From the NCBI GenBank assembly GCA_902388495.1, contig CABMPP010000036.1:1-35475 (forward strand): DNA of 35,475 nt, given 5' to 3'. A program made the translations under genes and the position numbers. The first letter of the stretch is position 1; the number at the start of each line of letters is the position of its first letter. Source of the stretch: an uncultured Bacteroides sp. (GTDB lineage: Bacteria > Bacteroidota > Bacteroidia > Bacteroidales > Bacteroidaceae). Below the pieces are notes generated by a model. It saw only the letters and a list, made by a program, of their open reading frames with translations, searched no databases and was not told where the DNA came from. Positions 25,862 to 33,311 of the stretch are shown here, in pieces.

Positions 25862-25918
25862 GTTACTTTAGTTTATTATGATTACTTTTTTAATTAATTT
25901 CTGTTGCATACAAGGGTG

Positions 25919-25926
25919 CAAATATA
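25919..25926 (-). promoter_or_regulatory. -7 promoter element of secDF
   Basis: On the minus strand TATATTTG matches TAnnTTTG, 58 bases before the secDF start codon and inside the 83-base gap after the M3 peptidase gene. No well-spaced -33 element is evident. Confidence 0.5.
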
Positions 25927-25944
25927 GCTTTTTTTTCACAAATC

Positions 25945-28029
25945 TTACTTCATACCGCGATTTTTTAACATCGGGTCTAATTGAGGCTCAGCACCTCTGA
26001 ACTTCTTATAGAGAGTCATCGGGTCCTCGCTGTCTCCTCTTTCCAAGACGTTGCTACGGAAAAGGTCGGCGGTTTGCTTGTCGAAGATACCATGTTCCTT
26101 GAAGGCTTCGAAGGCGTCGTTGTCCAGAACATTGGCCCAGAGGTAGCCATAGTAACCGGCTGCATATCCGCCGATGATATGTGTGAAGTAAGTAGTGCGG
26201 TAACGCGGAGCTATTTCGGGGATTAATCCGAGTTTGTCCATTGCTTCTTTTTCGTAGGCTACTACGTCCAGACCTTCAGTGCTTGTCAGGTTGTGCAGGT
26301 TCATGTCGAGGATGGCGGCTGCAAGCAGTTCGGTGGTCATGAATCCTTGATTGAATGTTTTCTGGTTCAGTATCTTTTCGATGAGGCTGTCGGGGATGAC
26401 TTCGCCGGTCTGGTAGTGCTTGGCATACATTTTCAGCACTTCGGGTTCGGTAGCCCAATGTTCGTTGATTTGGGAAGGAAGTTCTACGAAGTCCTGGGCA
26501 ACGCTGGTACCGGAGGTGCCTTTATATTGGCATTGTGTCAGCAGTCCGTGCAAGGCATGGCCGAATTCGTGGAACAGTGTTTCCACTTCGTCGATAGTAA
26601 GCAGGGAAGGTGTGTCGCCAACGGGTTTCGTGAAACTGCATACATTGCATACCAGCGGACGGATGTTACCTTGCTGTTCGCGGTAGTTACTCATCCAGGC
26701 ACCGCCGCTCTTGCCGGGGCGTGGGAAGTAGTCTGTATAGAAAATGCCCAGCTGTTTGCCGGCAGCGTCTTTTACTTCGAACACTTCTACGTCGGGATGA
26801 TAAACGGGGATGCCGTTGAGCTTGGTCAGGGTAATGCCGTATAACTTGTTGGCAGCGGTGAAAGCGCCTTCGCGTACATTTTCAAGTTTAAAGTAGGGCT
26901 TTATCTGGTCTTCTTCCAAGTCATATTTCTCTTTGCGCAGTTTCTCGGTGTAGTACCACCAGTCCCATGCTTCGAGTTTCTCACCTTTACCTTCTTTATC
27001 CATCAGCTTTTGCAGTTCGGCAGCTTCGGCTTTGGCTTTGGGCAGGGCATAGCTCCACAGATTGTTCAGGAAATCCATGACGGTAGCGGAATTCTTGGCC
27101 ATCTTGACGTCAAGTTCAAAATTGGAGTAACAGTCGAAGCCCATCAGTTGTGCTTTTTCGAGGCGCAGGCTGACGATATCGGTGATATTCTTCTTATTAT
27201 CGTTTTTATCATTGTTGTTGCCACGGTTGATGTAGGCTTTGTACATCTTCTCGCGCAAGGGGCGGTTGGCGGAGTATTGCAAGAAGGGGAGACGACTGGC
27301 ATTGTGCAGGGTGAACAGCCATTTGCCCTCTTGTCCGGCAACTTTTGCTTCTTCGGCGGCGCTTTGGCAGAACCATTGGGGAAGGCCGGCAAGGTCTTCT
27401 TCCTTGTCAACAAAGAGCTGGAATGCATTGTTCTCGTTCAGGACATTGTTACTGAATGTGATGCCAAGCGTAGAAAGCTGTTTGTTGATTTCGCGCAGGC
27501 GGGCTTGCTTGTCTGCGGGGAGGTTGGCACCTGCGCGGACAAAGTTCTTATAGGTTTTGTCCAAAAGACGCTGTTGCTCGGAGGTCAGCCCCAGTGCATC
27601 CTTCTGCTGATAGACGGCATCTATCTTTTTGAAAAGCTCTTTGTTGAGTGAGATGTTGTCTTCGTGTTCCGACAGTACCGGAGCAAGTTTTATAGAGAGG
27701 GCAGTCAGTTCGTCTGTTGTCTCGGCTTCCGTCAGGTTGTCGAACACTCCTTTAACGCGGCTCAGCATGGGCGAACTATTGTCGTAGGCTGCAATTACGT
27801 TTTCGAAGCTGGGTGCTTCGGTGTTGTCAATGATAGCCTGGATATTGGCATTTTGTTCTTCCATACCTTTCTGGAAGGCAGGCTCGTAGTGCTCCAGCTT
27901 GATTTGGTCGAACGGAGGCACGCCGTTAGGGGTTTGGAACTCGGTAAAGAACGGATTGCTTTCCGTCTGTGTGGCACAGGAGTACATCATACAACTTGCT
28001 GCTAAAATTAGAATACTTTTCTTGAACAT
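25945..28029 (-). CDS. dcp: M3-family zinc metallopeptidase lipoprotein (peptidyl-dipeptidase Dcp-like)
   Basis: This 694-residue peptidase of the thimet oligopeptidase/Dcp family trims short peptides, Dcp enzymes releasing C-terminal dipeptides. The zinc site HEFGHALHG gives H487, E488 and H491. A third ligand is probably E516 in QDFVELPSQINEHW. The helical N-terminal half and the substrate-loop segments such as YPRPGK-like YFPRPGKSGGAW (434-445) are intact, and the length matches the family. It carries a lipoprotein signal (ASCMMYSC, cysteine 18), so it is exported and membrane-anchored, unlike the E. coli enzyme. The following residues ATQTES do not look like a surface signal, so periplasmic exposure is likely. 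It lies 29 bases downstream of the phosphatase-fold gene and is probably the last gene of that operon. Confidence 0.93.
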   Translation of the reverse strand: MFKKSILILAASCMMYSCATQTESNPFFTEFQTPNGVPPFDQIKLEHYEPAFQKGMEEQNANIQAIIDNTEAPSFENVIAAYDNSSPMLSRVKGVFDNLTEAETTDELTALSIKLAPVLSEHEDNISLNKELFKKIDAVYQQKDALGLTSEQQRLLDKTYKNFVRAGANLPADKQARLREINKQLSTLGITFSNNVLNENNAFQLFVDKEEDLAGLPQWFCQSAAEEAKVAGQEGKWLFTLHNASRLPFLQYSANRPLREKMYKAYINRGNNNDKNDNKKNITDIVSLRLEKAQLMGFDCYSNFELDVKMAKNSATVMDFLNNLWSYALPKAKAEAAELQKLMDKEGKGEKLEAWDWWYYTEKLRKEKYDLEEDQIKPYFKLENVREGAFTAANKLYGITLTKLNGIPVYHPDVEVFEVKDAAGKQLGIFYTDYFPRPGKSGGAWMSNYREQQGNIRPLVCNVCSFTKPVGDTPSLLTIDEVETLFHEFGHALHGLLTQCQYKGTSGTSVAQDFVELPSQINEHWATEPEVLKMYAKHYQTGEVIPDSLIEKILNQKTFNQGFMTTELLAAAILDMNLHNLTSTEGLDVVAYEKEAMDKLGLIPEIAPRYRTTYFTHIIGGYAAGYYGYLWANVLDNDAFEAFKEHGIFDKQTADLFRSNVLERGDSEDPMTLYKKFRGAEPQLDPMLKNRGMK

Positions 28030-28058
28030 AATGCTTTAAGTATTAGATATTAATTGTT

Positions 28059-29153
28059 TCACTTTTCTTTGGCGATATAGCACCATATCGGGTAATGGTC
28101 GGAATCTTTGATGGAGCGGTCTACAGTGCAGTTGTAGGCTTTCAGATTCTTGCTTATCAATATATTGTCTATCCGGAAATAGAATTTGTTCTGGTTGTAA
28201 GAGATACCGAGCCCCCGTCCCGACTTGGTAAAAGCGTCGTCCAGGTCTTGGGCAATGACGCGATGGGCGTAGGAGATGGGCGTATCGTTGAAGTCGCCGC
28301 AGACTATGATGTAAGGGTGCGGTGAGGTGGCTATTTCGCGTGCAATGGTATCAGCTTGCGGGGCACGGATTGCAGAAGCTTCTGCAAGTTTTCGTACCAG
28401 CAGGCGCGCGCCGCTTTTCACTTTCTCTTTCTCGGGAGATTTCAGCATGTCTTCGTACACTACTTTGTCGGCCTTGGTCAGTTTGTTGGATTCCAGATGG
28501 TTGTTGATGACCATAACGGTATCTCCCTCTATCTTCAATTCGTATACTACTGAACCGTTGTATTCGCTGGGATAATCGAGTACGCGCGCCGAGAGGATAG
28601 GGTATTTGGAATAGCAGGCTATTTTATTGGTATGCCCCTTGCCTATTTGATTGATGCGGTGATAGGGATATGCTTTCAGTTCCCGTTCCACATCCTTTTG
28701 CGAAAGATGGCGGGACGATTCTACCGTGACATATTCTTGCAGGCAAAGGATGTCGGCATCGCTTTCTTTCAGATAAGTCAGTATCGGATTCTTGCCGTCC
28801 TGCTTAACGGCACCATCAAAGCCCATAATGTTATAGGAGAGCAGTTTGATGCTATTTTCGGGCAAATGGTCCGTGCGGAAGTTGATGGGCAGATAAGTGC
28901 GTATCTGTGGGTAGCAGAGCAGGAAGCCTATCAAAGGTAGCAATGCCGATTTATAACGCTGAATGACCAGCCAGAAAATAAAGAAACATCCGTTTATCAC
29001 CAGGAAAATGGGAAATGCCAGTCCCAGGCACGACTGCACCGGATGCGTGACCGGCTGGATGTGCGGGCTATAGGCGGTGAAAAGCAGCAAGCCCGTAAAC
29101 AGGGCATTGACCGCCAAGATCAGTAGAGCGACAAAAGTACCGAGATGCTTCAC
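28059..29153 (-). CDS. Membrane-anchored endonuclease/exonuclease/phosphatase-family protein
   Basis: This 364-residue protein has about three hydrophobic membrane segments in its first 90 residues, then a catalytic EEP domain from about 100. The core motifs are present: LLSYNIMGFDG, DILCLQEYVTVE, VINNHLES, VCGDFNDTPISYAHR and SDHYPIWCYI. These supply the metal-binding Asn and Glu, the Asp-Asn pair and the catalytic His of the fold. Substrates in the family range from DNA to phospholipids and inositol phosphates; which applies here cannot be told. The membrane anchor argues against a DNA-repair role and allows a lipid or envelope substrate. The gene sits 25 bases after the rhomboid gene, in the same operon. 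Confidence 0.88.
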   Translation of the reverse strand: MKHLGTFVALLILAVNALFTGLLLFTAYSPHIQPVTHPVQSCLGLAFPIFLVINGCFFIFWLVIQRYKSALLPLIGFLLCYPQIRTYLPINFRTDHLPENSIKLLSYNIMGFDGAVKQDGKNPILTYLKESDADILCLQEYVTVESSRHLSQKDVERELKAYPYHRINQIGKGHTNKIACYSKYPILSARVLDYPSEYNGSVVYELKIEGDTVMVINNHLESNKLTKADKVVYEDMLKSPEKEKVKSGARLLVRKLAEASAIRAPQADTIAREIATSPHPYIIVCGDFNDTPISYAHRVIAQDLDDAFTKSGRGLGISYNQNKFYFRIDNILISKNLKAYNCTVDRSIKDSDHYPIWCYIAKEK

Positions 29154-29178
29154 TATTTAGTTGATGATTGATAGTTGA

Positions 29179-30069
29179 TTATCGTTTGCTCGCATCGAAC
29201 AAGCTTTTCTTTTCCGCTGTGCTCAGACTTTCGTATCCGGACTTTTTCAATTTGTCGAGGATGCGGTCTATTTCATCGGATTGAGCTTTCTTCCGGGCGT
29301 TATAATCGTAATCCTTCTGTCGGTTCTCACCGTAGTGCACCTTCATTTTTGGCTTCCGGGGTTTAAAACTGAGCCAGGAAATAAGTGCATCCAGCGATTT
29401 GTTGATCCAGGCAGTGATGTCTTTCCCCTTGCTGAGTGAGGCAGCAAACCACAAACCTGCCAGTGCACCACCCAGATGGGCGATGTGTCCGCCGGCATTG
29501 CTGGAAGTGATGAACAGTAAATCGGTGCCGATTACGATCAGCGCCAGATACTTGAGGCGAAGGGTACCGAAGAGGAAAAGGCGTATCGGGTAATTGGGTT
29601 CGCGATAGGCCGTGGCAGCCACGATGGCAAGCACGGAGGCCGAAGCACCCAGCATGAAGGAGTAGTCCGTCATGGGACGGAAATACGGAAAGATGTTATA
29701 GGCTGCCATGTAGAGCAATCCGCCGCAGATGCCTCCCAGAATGTATGTTCCCCGCAGATGTTTGGCCGAGAAGAAGTTCAGGAACAGCGCTCCGAACCAA
29801 TAGAGCCACAGCATGTTGAACAGTATGTGCATCAGTCCGGCATGCATGAACATGTATGTCAGCAGCGACCACGGTTGCAAGATGAAGCGTGTAAGGGATG
29901 CCGGCAGTTCCAGCCATTCGAATACTCCTCCCAGACTCCGGTTGAAGAGCTGGAGCATGACCTCCGTCAGCGTGGTGAGGACGAATACCGCCACATTGAT
30001 GTAAATCAGTTGGATATATATATTCCCTTTGCGGAATTTCTCTTTCAGATCAGTTATAATAGTAGCCAT
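29179..30069 (-). CDS. Rhomboid-family intramembrane serine protease with cytoplasmic C-terminal extension
   Basis: A 296-residue polytopic protein. The six-span rhomboid core covers about residues 18-215. It has the family segment WSLLTYMFMHAGLMHILFNML, the catalytic serine in LGASASVLAIV and the catalytic histidine in HIAHLGGALAGLW. The usual GASG motif is GASA here, a tolerated change. After the core comes a basic hydrophilic tail of about 75 residues ending in SGYESLSTAEKKSLF, seen on other Bacteroidetes rhomboids. The start codon overlaps the end of the upstream rhomboid gene by 20 bases, so translation of the two is probably coupled. Natural substrates are unknown. Confidence 0.92.
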   Translation of the reverse strand: MATIITDLKEKFRKGNIYIQLIYINVAVFVLTTLTEVMLQLFNRSLGGVFEWLELPASLTRFILQPWSLLTYMFMHAGLMHILFNMLWLYWFGALFLNFFSAKHLRGTYILGGICGGLLYMAAYNIFPYFRPMTDYSFMLGASASVLAIVAATAYREPNYPIRLFLFGTLRLKYLALIVIGTDLLFITSSNAGGHIAHLGGALAGLWFAASLSKGKDITAWINKSLDALISWLSFKPRKPKMKVHYGENRQKDYDYNARKKAQSDEIDRILDKLKKSGYESLSTAEKKSLFDASKR

Positions 30070-30733
30070 TTCCTCTGTTCTTTCTTCTCCAATACATAAT
30101 CAGGATAAAACCGAATATCATACCTCCCAAGTGTGCAAAGTGAGCCACATTGTCTCCTGCACTGTTCGCAAATCCGGCATACAGTTCAATCAAGGCATAT
30201 CCGATGACGAAATACTTTGCTTTGATGGGAAACGGCAGCGGGAAGATGAACATTTGCTGGTTAGGGAACAACATTCCGAATGCCAGCAGAATGGCATATA
30301 CTGCGCCCGAAGCACCCACCGTAGTCATCATGTTGAGATATTCCTTCATCGGAATGATGGACAACCCGGTATTTACGCTGTCATAGGCAGAGAGCACTGT
30401 TTCGTAATGTATGTATTGTACGATTTCCTGAACCACACCGGCACCGATACCGCACACCAGATAATAGAAAAGGAAGCGTTTCGGCCCCCACACTTGTTCC
30501 AGTATGCGTCCGAACATCCACACGGCAAACATATTGAAGAATATGTGTGCAAATCCGGCATGCATAAACATGTATGTAATCAGCTGCGCTGCATTGAAGT
30601 CACCGGCAAGGAAAAAGTGCAAGCCCAAGTATTTGGCCAGGTCAATGCCGTAACTTTGGGCGACAATGGTGCCCAGAAACATCAGCACATTGATGATTAA
30701 GAGGTTTTTAGTAACGGTTGGTATCGTATTCAT
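30050..30733 (-). CDS. Rhomboid-family intramembrane serine protease
   Basis: A 227-residue rhomboid counting from ATG 30733. A longer frame opens at 30832, but the predicted -7 promoter element at 30761-30768 lies inside it, so the shorter start is preferred. The core holds LITYMFMHAGFAHIFFNMFA, the catalytic serine in VGASGAVYAILLA and the histidine in HFAHLGGMIFGFI, in about six membrane spans with almost no tail. It is the first gene of the probable operon rhomboid, rhomboid, EEP-fold protein, M3 peptidase. The two rhomboids are distinct sequences and not a recent duplication, judged from their differing loops and lengths. Confidence 0.92.
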   Translation of the reverse strand: MNTIPTVTKNLLIINVLMFLGTIVAQSYGIDLAKYLGLHFFLAGDFNAAQLITYMFMHAGFAHIFFNMFAVWMFGRILEQVWGPKRFLFYYLVCGIGAGVVQEIVQYIHYETVLSAYDSVNTGLSIIPMKEYLNMMTTVGASGAVYAILLAFGMLFPNQQMFIFPLPFPIKAKYFVIGYALIELYAGFANSAGDNVAHFAHLGGMIFGFILIMYWRRKNRGNGYYYN

Positions 30734-30760
30734 AATCTGTTGCTTTATTCTAATTTGTGG

Positions 30761-30768
30761 CAAAAGTA
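30761..30768 (-). promoter_or_regulatory. -7 promoter element of the rhomboid operon
   Basis: On the minus strand TACTTTTG matches TAnnTTTG 28 bases before ATG 30733. No clear TTTG at the -33 position is seen. It is divergent from the HU promoter about 110 bases away. Confidence 0.55.
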
Positions 30769-30851
30769 CAAATAAATTCTGTTCCATAACAGAAAATGCC
30801 GGTTCTAATCCTCTTTTTTCGTTGATTTCCAATCTTTTTTTAATGTTTTTA

Positions 30852-30882
30852 TTTGATATTCAGAAATATTGCTCTATTTTTG
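30852..30882 (+). promoter_or_regulatory. Promoter of the HU gene
   Basis: TTTG at 30852-30855 and TATTTTTG at 30875-30882 match the -33 and -7 consensus exactly, with a 19-base spacer. RNA would start near 30887, leaving a leader of about 60 bases before ATG 30949. Confidence 0.75.
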
Positions 30883-30948
30883 TGGAAGTTTGTGAAAGCA
30901 GAGAGAGAATATCTTTTGTGTAACATATAATTAATTAATTTGAGCATT

Positions 30949-31215
30949 ATGAATAAAGCAGAGCTTATTAACGCCATGGCTGCTGAATCCGGCTTGACGA
31001 AAGCTGATTCAAAGAAGGCATTGGATGCATTTGTTGCATCAGTAAGTAAAGCAATGAAAACCGGCGAAAAGGTTTCATTGGTAGGTTTCGGAACATTCTC
31101 TGTTGCAGAAAGAGCTGCACGTACGGGTATTAACCCTTCAACTAAACAGCCGCTTCACATTGCGGCAAAGAAAGTGGTTAAATTCAAACCGGGAGCAGAA
31201 CTGACAGCTGAATAA
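30949..31215 (+). CDS. HU-family DNA-binding protein
   Basis: An 88-residue histone-like protein that bends and compacts DNA as a dimer. I chose ATG 30949, giving MNKAELINAMAAESGLTKAD, the typical N-terminus; the TTG at 30940 is not needed. The helical dimerisation part covers 1-45. The beta-arm signature VGFGTFSVAERAARTGINP (about 47-65) includes the intercalating proline after the RTGIN motif. It has its own promoter and a terminator 26 bases past the stop. Bacteroidales carry several HU paralogues; which one this is cannot be told. Confidence 0.95.
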   Translation: MNKAELINAMAAESGLTKADSKKALDAFVASVSKAMKTGEKVSLVGFGTFSVAERAARTGINPSTKQPLHIAAKKVVKFKPGAELTAE

Positions 31216-31241
31216 GCGTTAAGTATACTCAAGTAAAAAAG

Positions 31242-31272
31242 AAAGGAGGTGCTATAAAGTGCCTCCTTTTTT
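31242..31272 (+). terminator. Terminator after the HU gene
   Basis: AAAGGAGG (31242-31249) pairs with CCTCCTTT (31262-31269) around a 12-base loop and is followed by TTT. It ends 11 bases before the argS promoter begins. Confidence 0.85.
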
Positions 31273-31282
31273 GGTTTATTGT

Positions 31283-31313
31283 TTTGTACTGATTTTGGTT
31301 TACGCTATCTTTG
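31283..31313 (+). promoter_or_regulatory. Promoter of argS
   Basis: TTTG at 31283-31286 and TATCTTTG at 31306-31313 fit the -33 and -7 elements with a 19-base spacer. Transcription would start near 31318, only about 20 bases before ATG 31338, which rules out the in-frame start at 31311. Confidence 0.75.
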
Positions 31314-31337
31314 CCCCCGGAAAATACATTTGGAATC

Positions 31338-33155
31338 ATGAATATAGAACAAAAACTGGTAGAGTCCGTCATCAGCGGGCTGAAAGCGCTGTACGGACAG
31401 GATGTGCCTGCCGCACAAGTGCAGTTGCAGAAGACCAAGAAAGAATTTGAGGGACACCTCACGCTGGTCGTTTTTCCTTTTCTGCGTATGTCGAAGAAAG
31501 GACCGGAACAGACGGCACAAGAAATAGGCGAGTATTTGCAGGCCAACGAGCCTTCGGTAGCGGCATTCAACGTTATCAAGGGATTCCTGAACCTGACAAT
31601 TGCTTCTTCCGCGTGGATCGAACTGCTGAACGGTATTCATGCAGACAAGCAGTACGGCGTAGTGGCTGCCACCGATGCTTCTCCGCTGGTGATGATCGAG
31701 TATTCCTCGCCCAATACCAACAAACCGCTTCACCTGGGACATGTGCGCAACAACCTGTTGGGCTGTGCGCTCGCCAACATCATGGAGGCCAACGGAAACC
31801 GGGTAGTGAAGACGAATATTGTAAACGACCGCGGCATACATATCTGCAAGTCCATGTTGGCATGGCAGAAGTATGGTAATGGCGAGACCCCCGAGAGTTC
31901 CGGCAAGAAGGGCGACCATCTGATTGGTGATTACTACGTAGCCTTCGACAAGCATTACAAGGCAGAAGTGAAAGAACTGACGACGAAATATCAGAGCGAA
32001 GGTCTGAACGAGGAAGAAGCCAAGGCAAAGGCTGAAGCCGAATCTTCCCTGATGAAGGAAGCCCGCGAAATGCTGGTGAAGTGGGAGGCCAACGACCCTG
32101 AAGTGCGTGCTTTATGGAAGAAAATGAACGACTGGGTATATGCCGGTTTCGACGAAACTTACCGCATGATGGGAGTGACATTTGATAAGATTTATTATGA
32201 ATCCAATACCTATCTCGAAGGTAAAGAGAAGGTAATGGAGGGGCTGGAGAAAGGTTTCTTCTATAAGAAAGAAGACGGCTCCGTATGGGCCGATCTCACT
32301 GGTGAGGGTCTGGACCATAAGTTGCTGCTCCGTGCCGACGGTACTTCCGTCTACATGACGCAGGACATCGGTACCGCCAAACTTCGTTTTGCCGATTACC
32401 CCATCGATAAGATGATTTATGTGGTGGGCAATGAGCAGAATTATCATTTCCAGGTGCTGTCCATCTTGCTCGACAAGTTGGGATTTGAGTGGGGAAAAGG
32501 CTTGGTGCACTTCTCCTACGGCATGGTGGAACTGCCCGAAGGCAAGATGAAGAGCCGCGAAGGTACGGTGGTAGATGCCGACGACCTGATGGCGGAAATG
32601 ATTGCCACTGCGAAGGAGACTTCCGCCGAGTTGGGCAAACTGGATGGCCTGACACAGGAAGAAGCGGACAATATTGCCCGCATCGTGGGCTTAGGTGCAC
32701 TGAAGTATTTCATCCTGAAGGTAGATGCGCGCAAGAACATGACGTTCAACCCGAAGGAGTCCATCGACTTTAATGGTAATACGGGACCGTTCATACAATA
32801 TACTTATGCACGTATTCAGTCCGTGCTGCGCAAGGCTGCCGAGGCCGGTATTGCTATTCCGGCACAGTTGCCTACAGGCATCGAACTGAGCGAGAAGGAA
32901 GAAGGCTTGATACAGATGGTAGCGGATTTTGCTGCCGTTGTCCGTCAGGCAGGCGAGGACTATAGCCCGTCTATTATAGCTAATTATACATACGATTTGG
33001 TGAAAGAATATAATCAGTTCTATCACGACTTCAGCATTCTGCGCGAGGCAGACGAGGCGGTGAAGGTGTTCCGCCTGACACTCTCGGAGAATGTGGCGAA
33101 GGTGGTGCGCCTGGCGATGGGATTGCTGGGTATCGAAGTGCCTGATAGAATGTAA
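31338..33155 (+). CDS. argS: Arginyl-tRNA synthetase
   Basis: This 605-residue class I aminoacyl-tRNA synthetase charges tRNA-Arg with arginine in the cytoplasm. The N-terminal additional domain that touches the tRNA elbow covers about 1-100. The HIGH signature appears as HLGH at 132-135 inside SSPNTNKPLHLGHVRNNLLG. The KMSKS counterpart is KMKSREGTVV near residue 405. The C-terminal helical anticodon-binding domain begins near 480 and ends in RLAMGLLGIEVPDRM. Length and all motifs are normal. ATG 31338 is chosen because of the promoter position. It is transcribed alone, with a terminator 92 bases after the stop codon. Confidence 0.97.
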   Translation: MNIEQKLVESVISGLKALYGQDVPAAQVQLQKTKKEFEGHLTLVVFPFLRMSKKGPEQTAQEIGEYLQANEPSVAAFNVIKGFLNLTIASSAWIELLNGIHADKQYGVVAATDASPLVMIEYSSPNTNKPLHLGHVRNNLLGCALANIMEANGNRVVKTNIVNDRGIHICKSMLAWQKYGNGETPESSGKKGDHLIGDYYVAFDKHYKAEVKELTTKYQSEGLNEEEAKAKAEAESSLMKEAREMLVKWEANDPEVRALWKKMNDWVYAGFDETYRMMGVTFDKIYYESNTYLEGKEKVMEGLEKGFFYKKEDGSVWADLTGEGLDHKLLLRADGTSVYMTQDIGTAKLRFADYPIDKMIYVVGNEQNYHFQVLSILLDKLGFEWGKGLVHFSYGMVELPEGKMKSREGTVVDADDLMAEMIATAKETSAELGKLDGLTQEEADNIARIVGLGALKYFILKVDARKNMTFNPKESIDFNGNTGPFIQYTYARIQSVLRKAAEAGIAIPAQLPTGIELSEKEEGLIQMVADFAAVVRQAGEDYSPSIIANYTYDLVKEYNQFYHDFSILREADEAVKVFRLTLSENVAKVVRLAMGLLGIEVPDRM

Positions 33156-33246
33156 ATAATTGTTTTGTCGTATTGGTTTGTGTTTGCTTTCTTGTTTTTT
33201 TTGTTTTTTGTTTTTCTGTTTTTTTTGTTGGTTGTTTTGTTGATGG

Positions 33247-33294
33247 AAGCGAAGCGTGTCGGGAGGGGTGCCTGATTACGCTTCGCTTTTTTTT
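33247..33294 (+). terminator. Terminator after argS
   Basis: An 11-bp stem (33247-33257 with 33278-33288) built on AAGCGAAGCGT, with a 20-base loop, is followed by eight T. It is the strongest terminator in the window and points in the argS direction. Confidence 0.9.
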
Positions 33295-33311
33295 GTGCCT
33301 TGGATTTGCTT

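Noticed and set aside
29179..30733. Recent duplication of the two rhomboid genes
   Set aside because: They share the family motifs only; loops, lengths and the C-terminal tail differ, so an old paralogy or independent origin is more likely.
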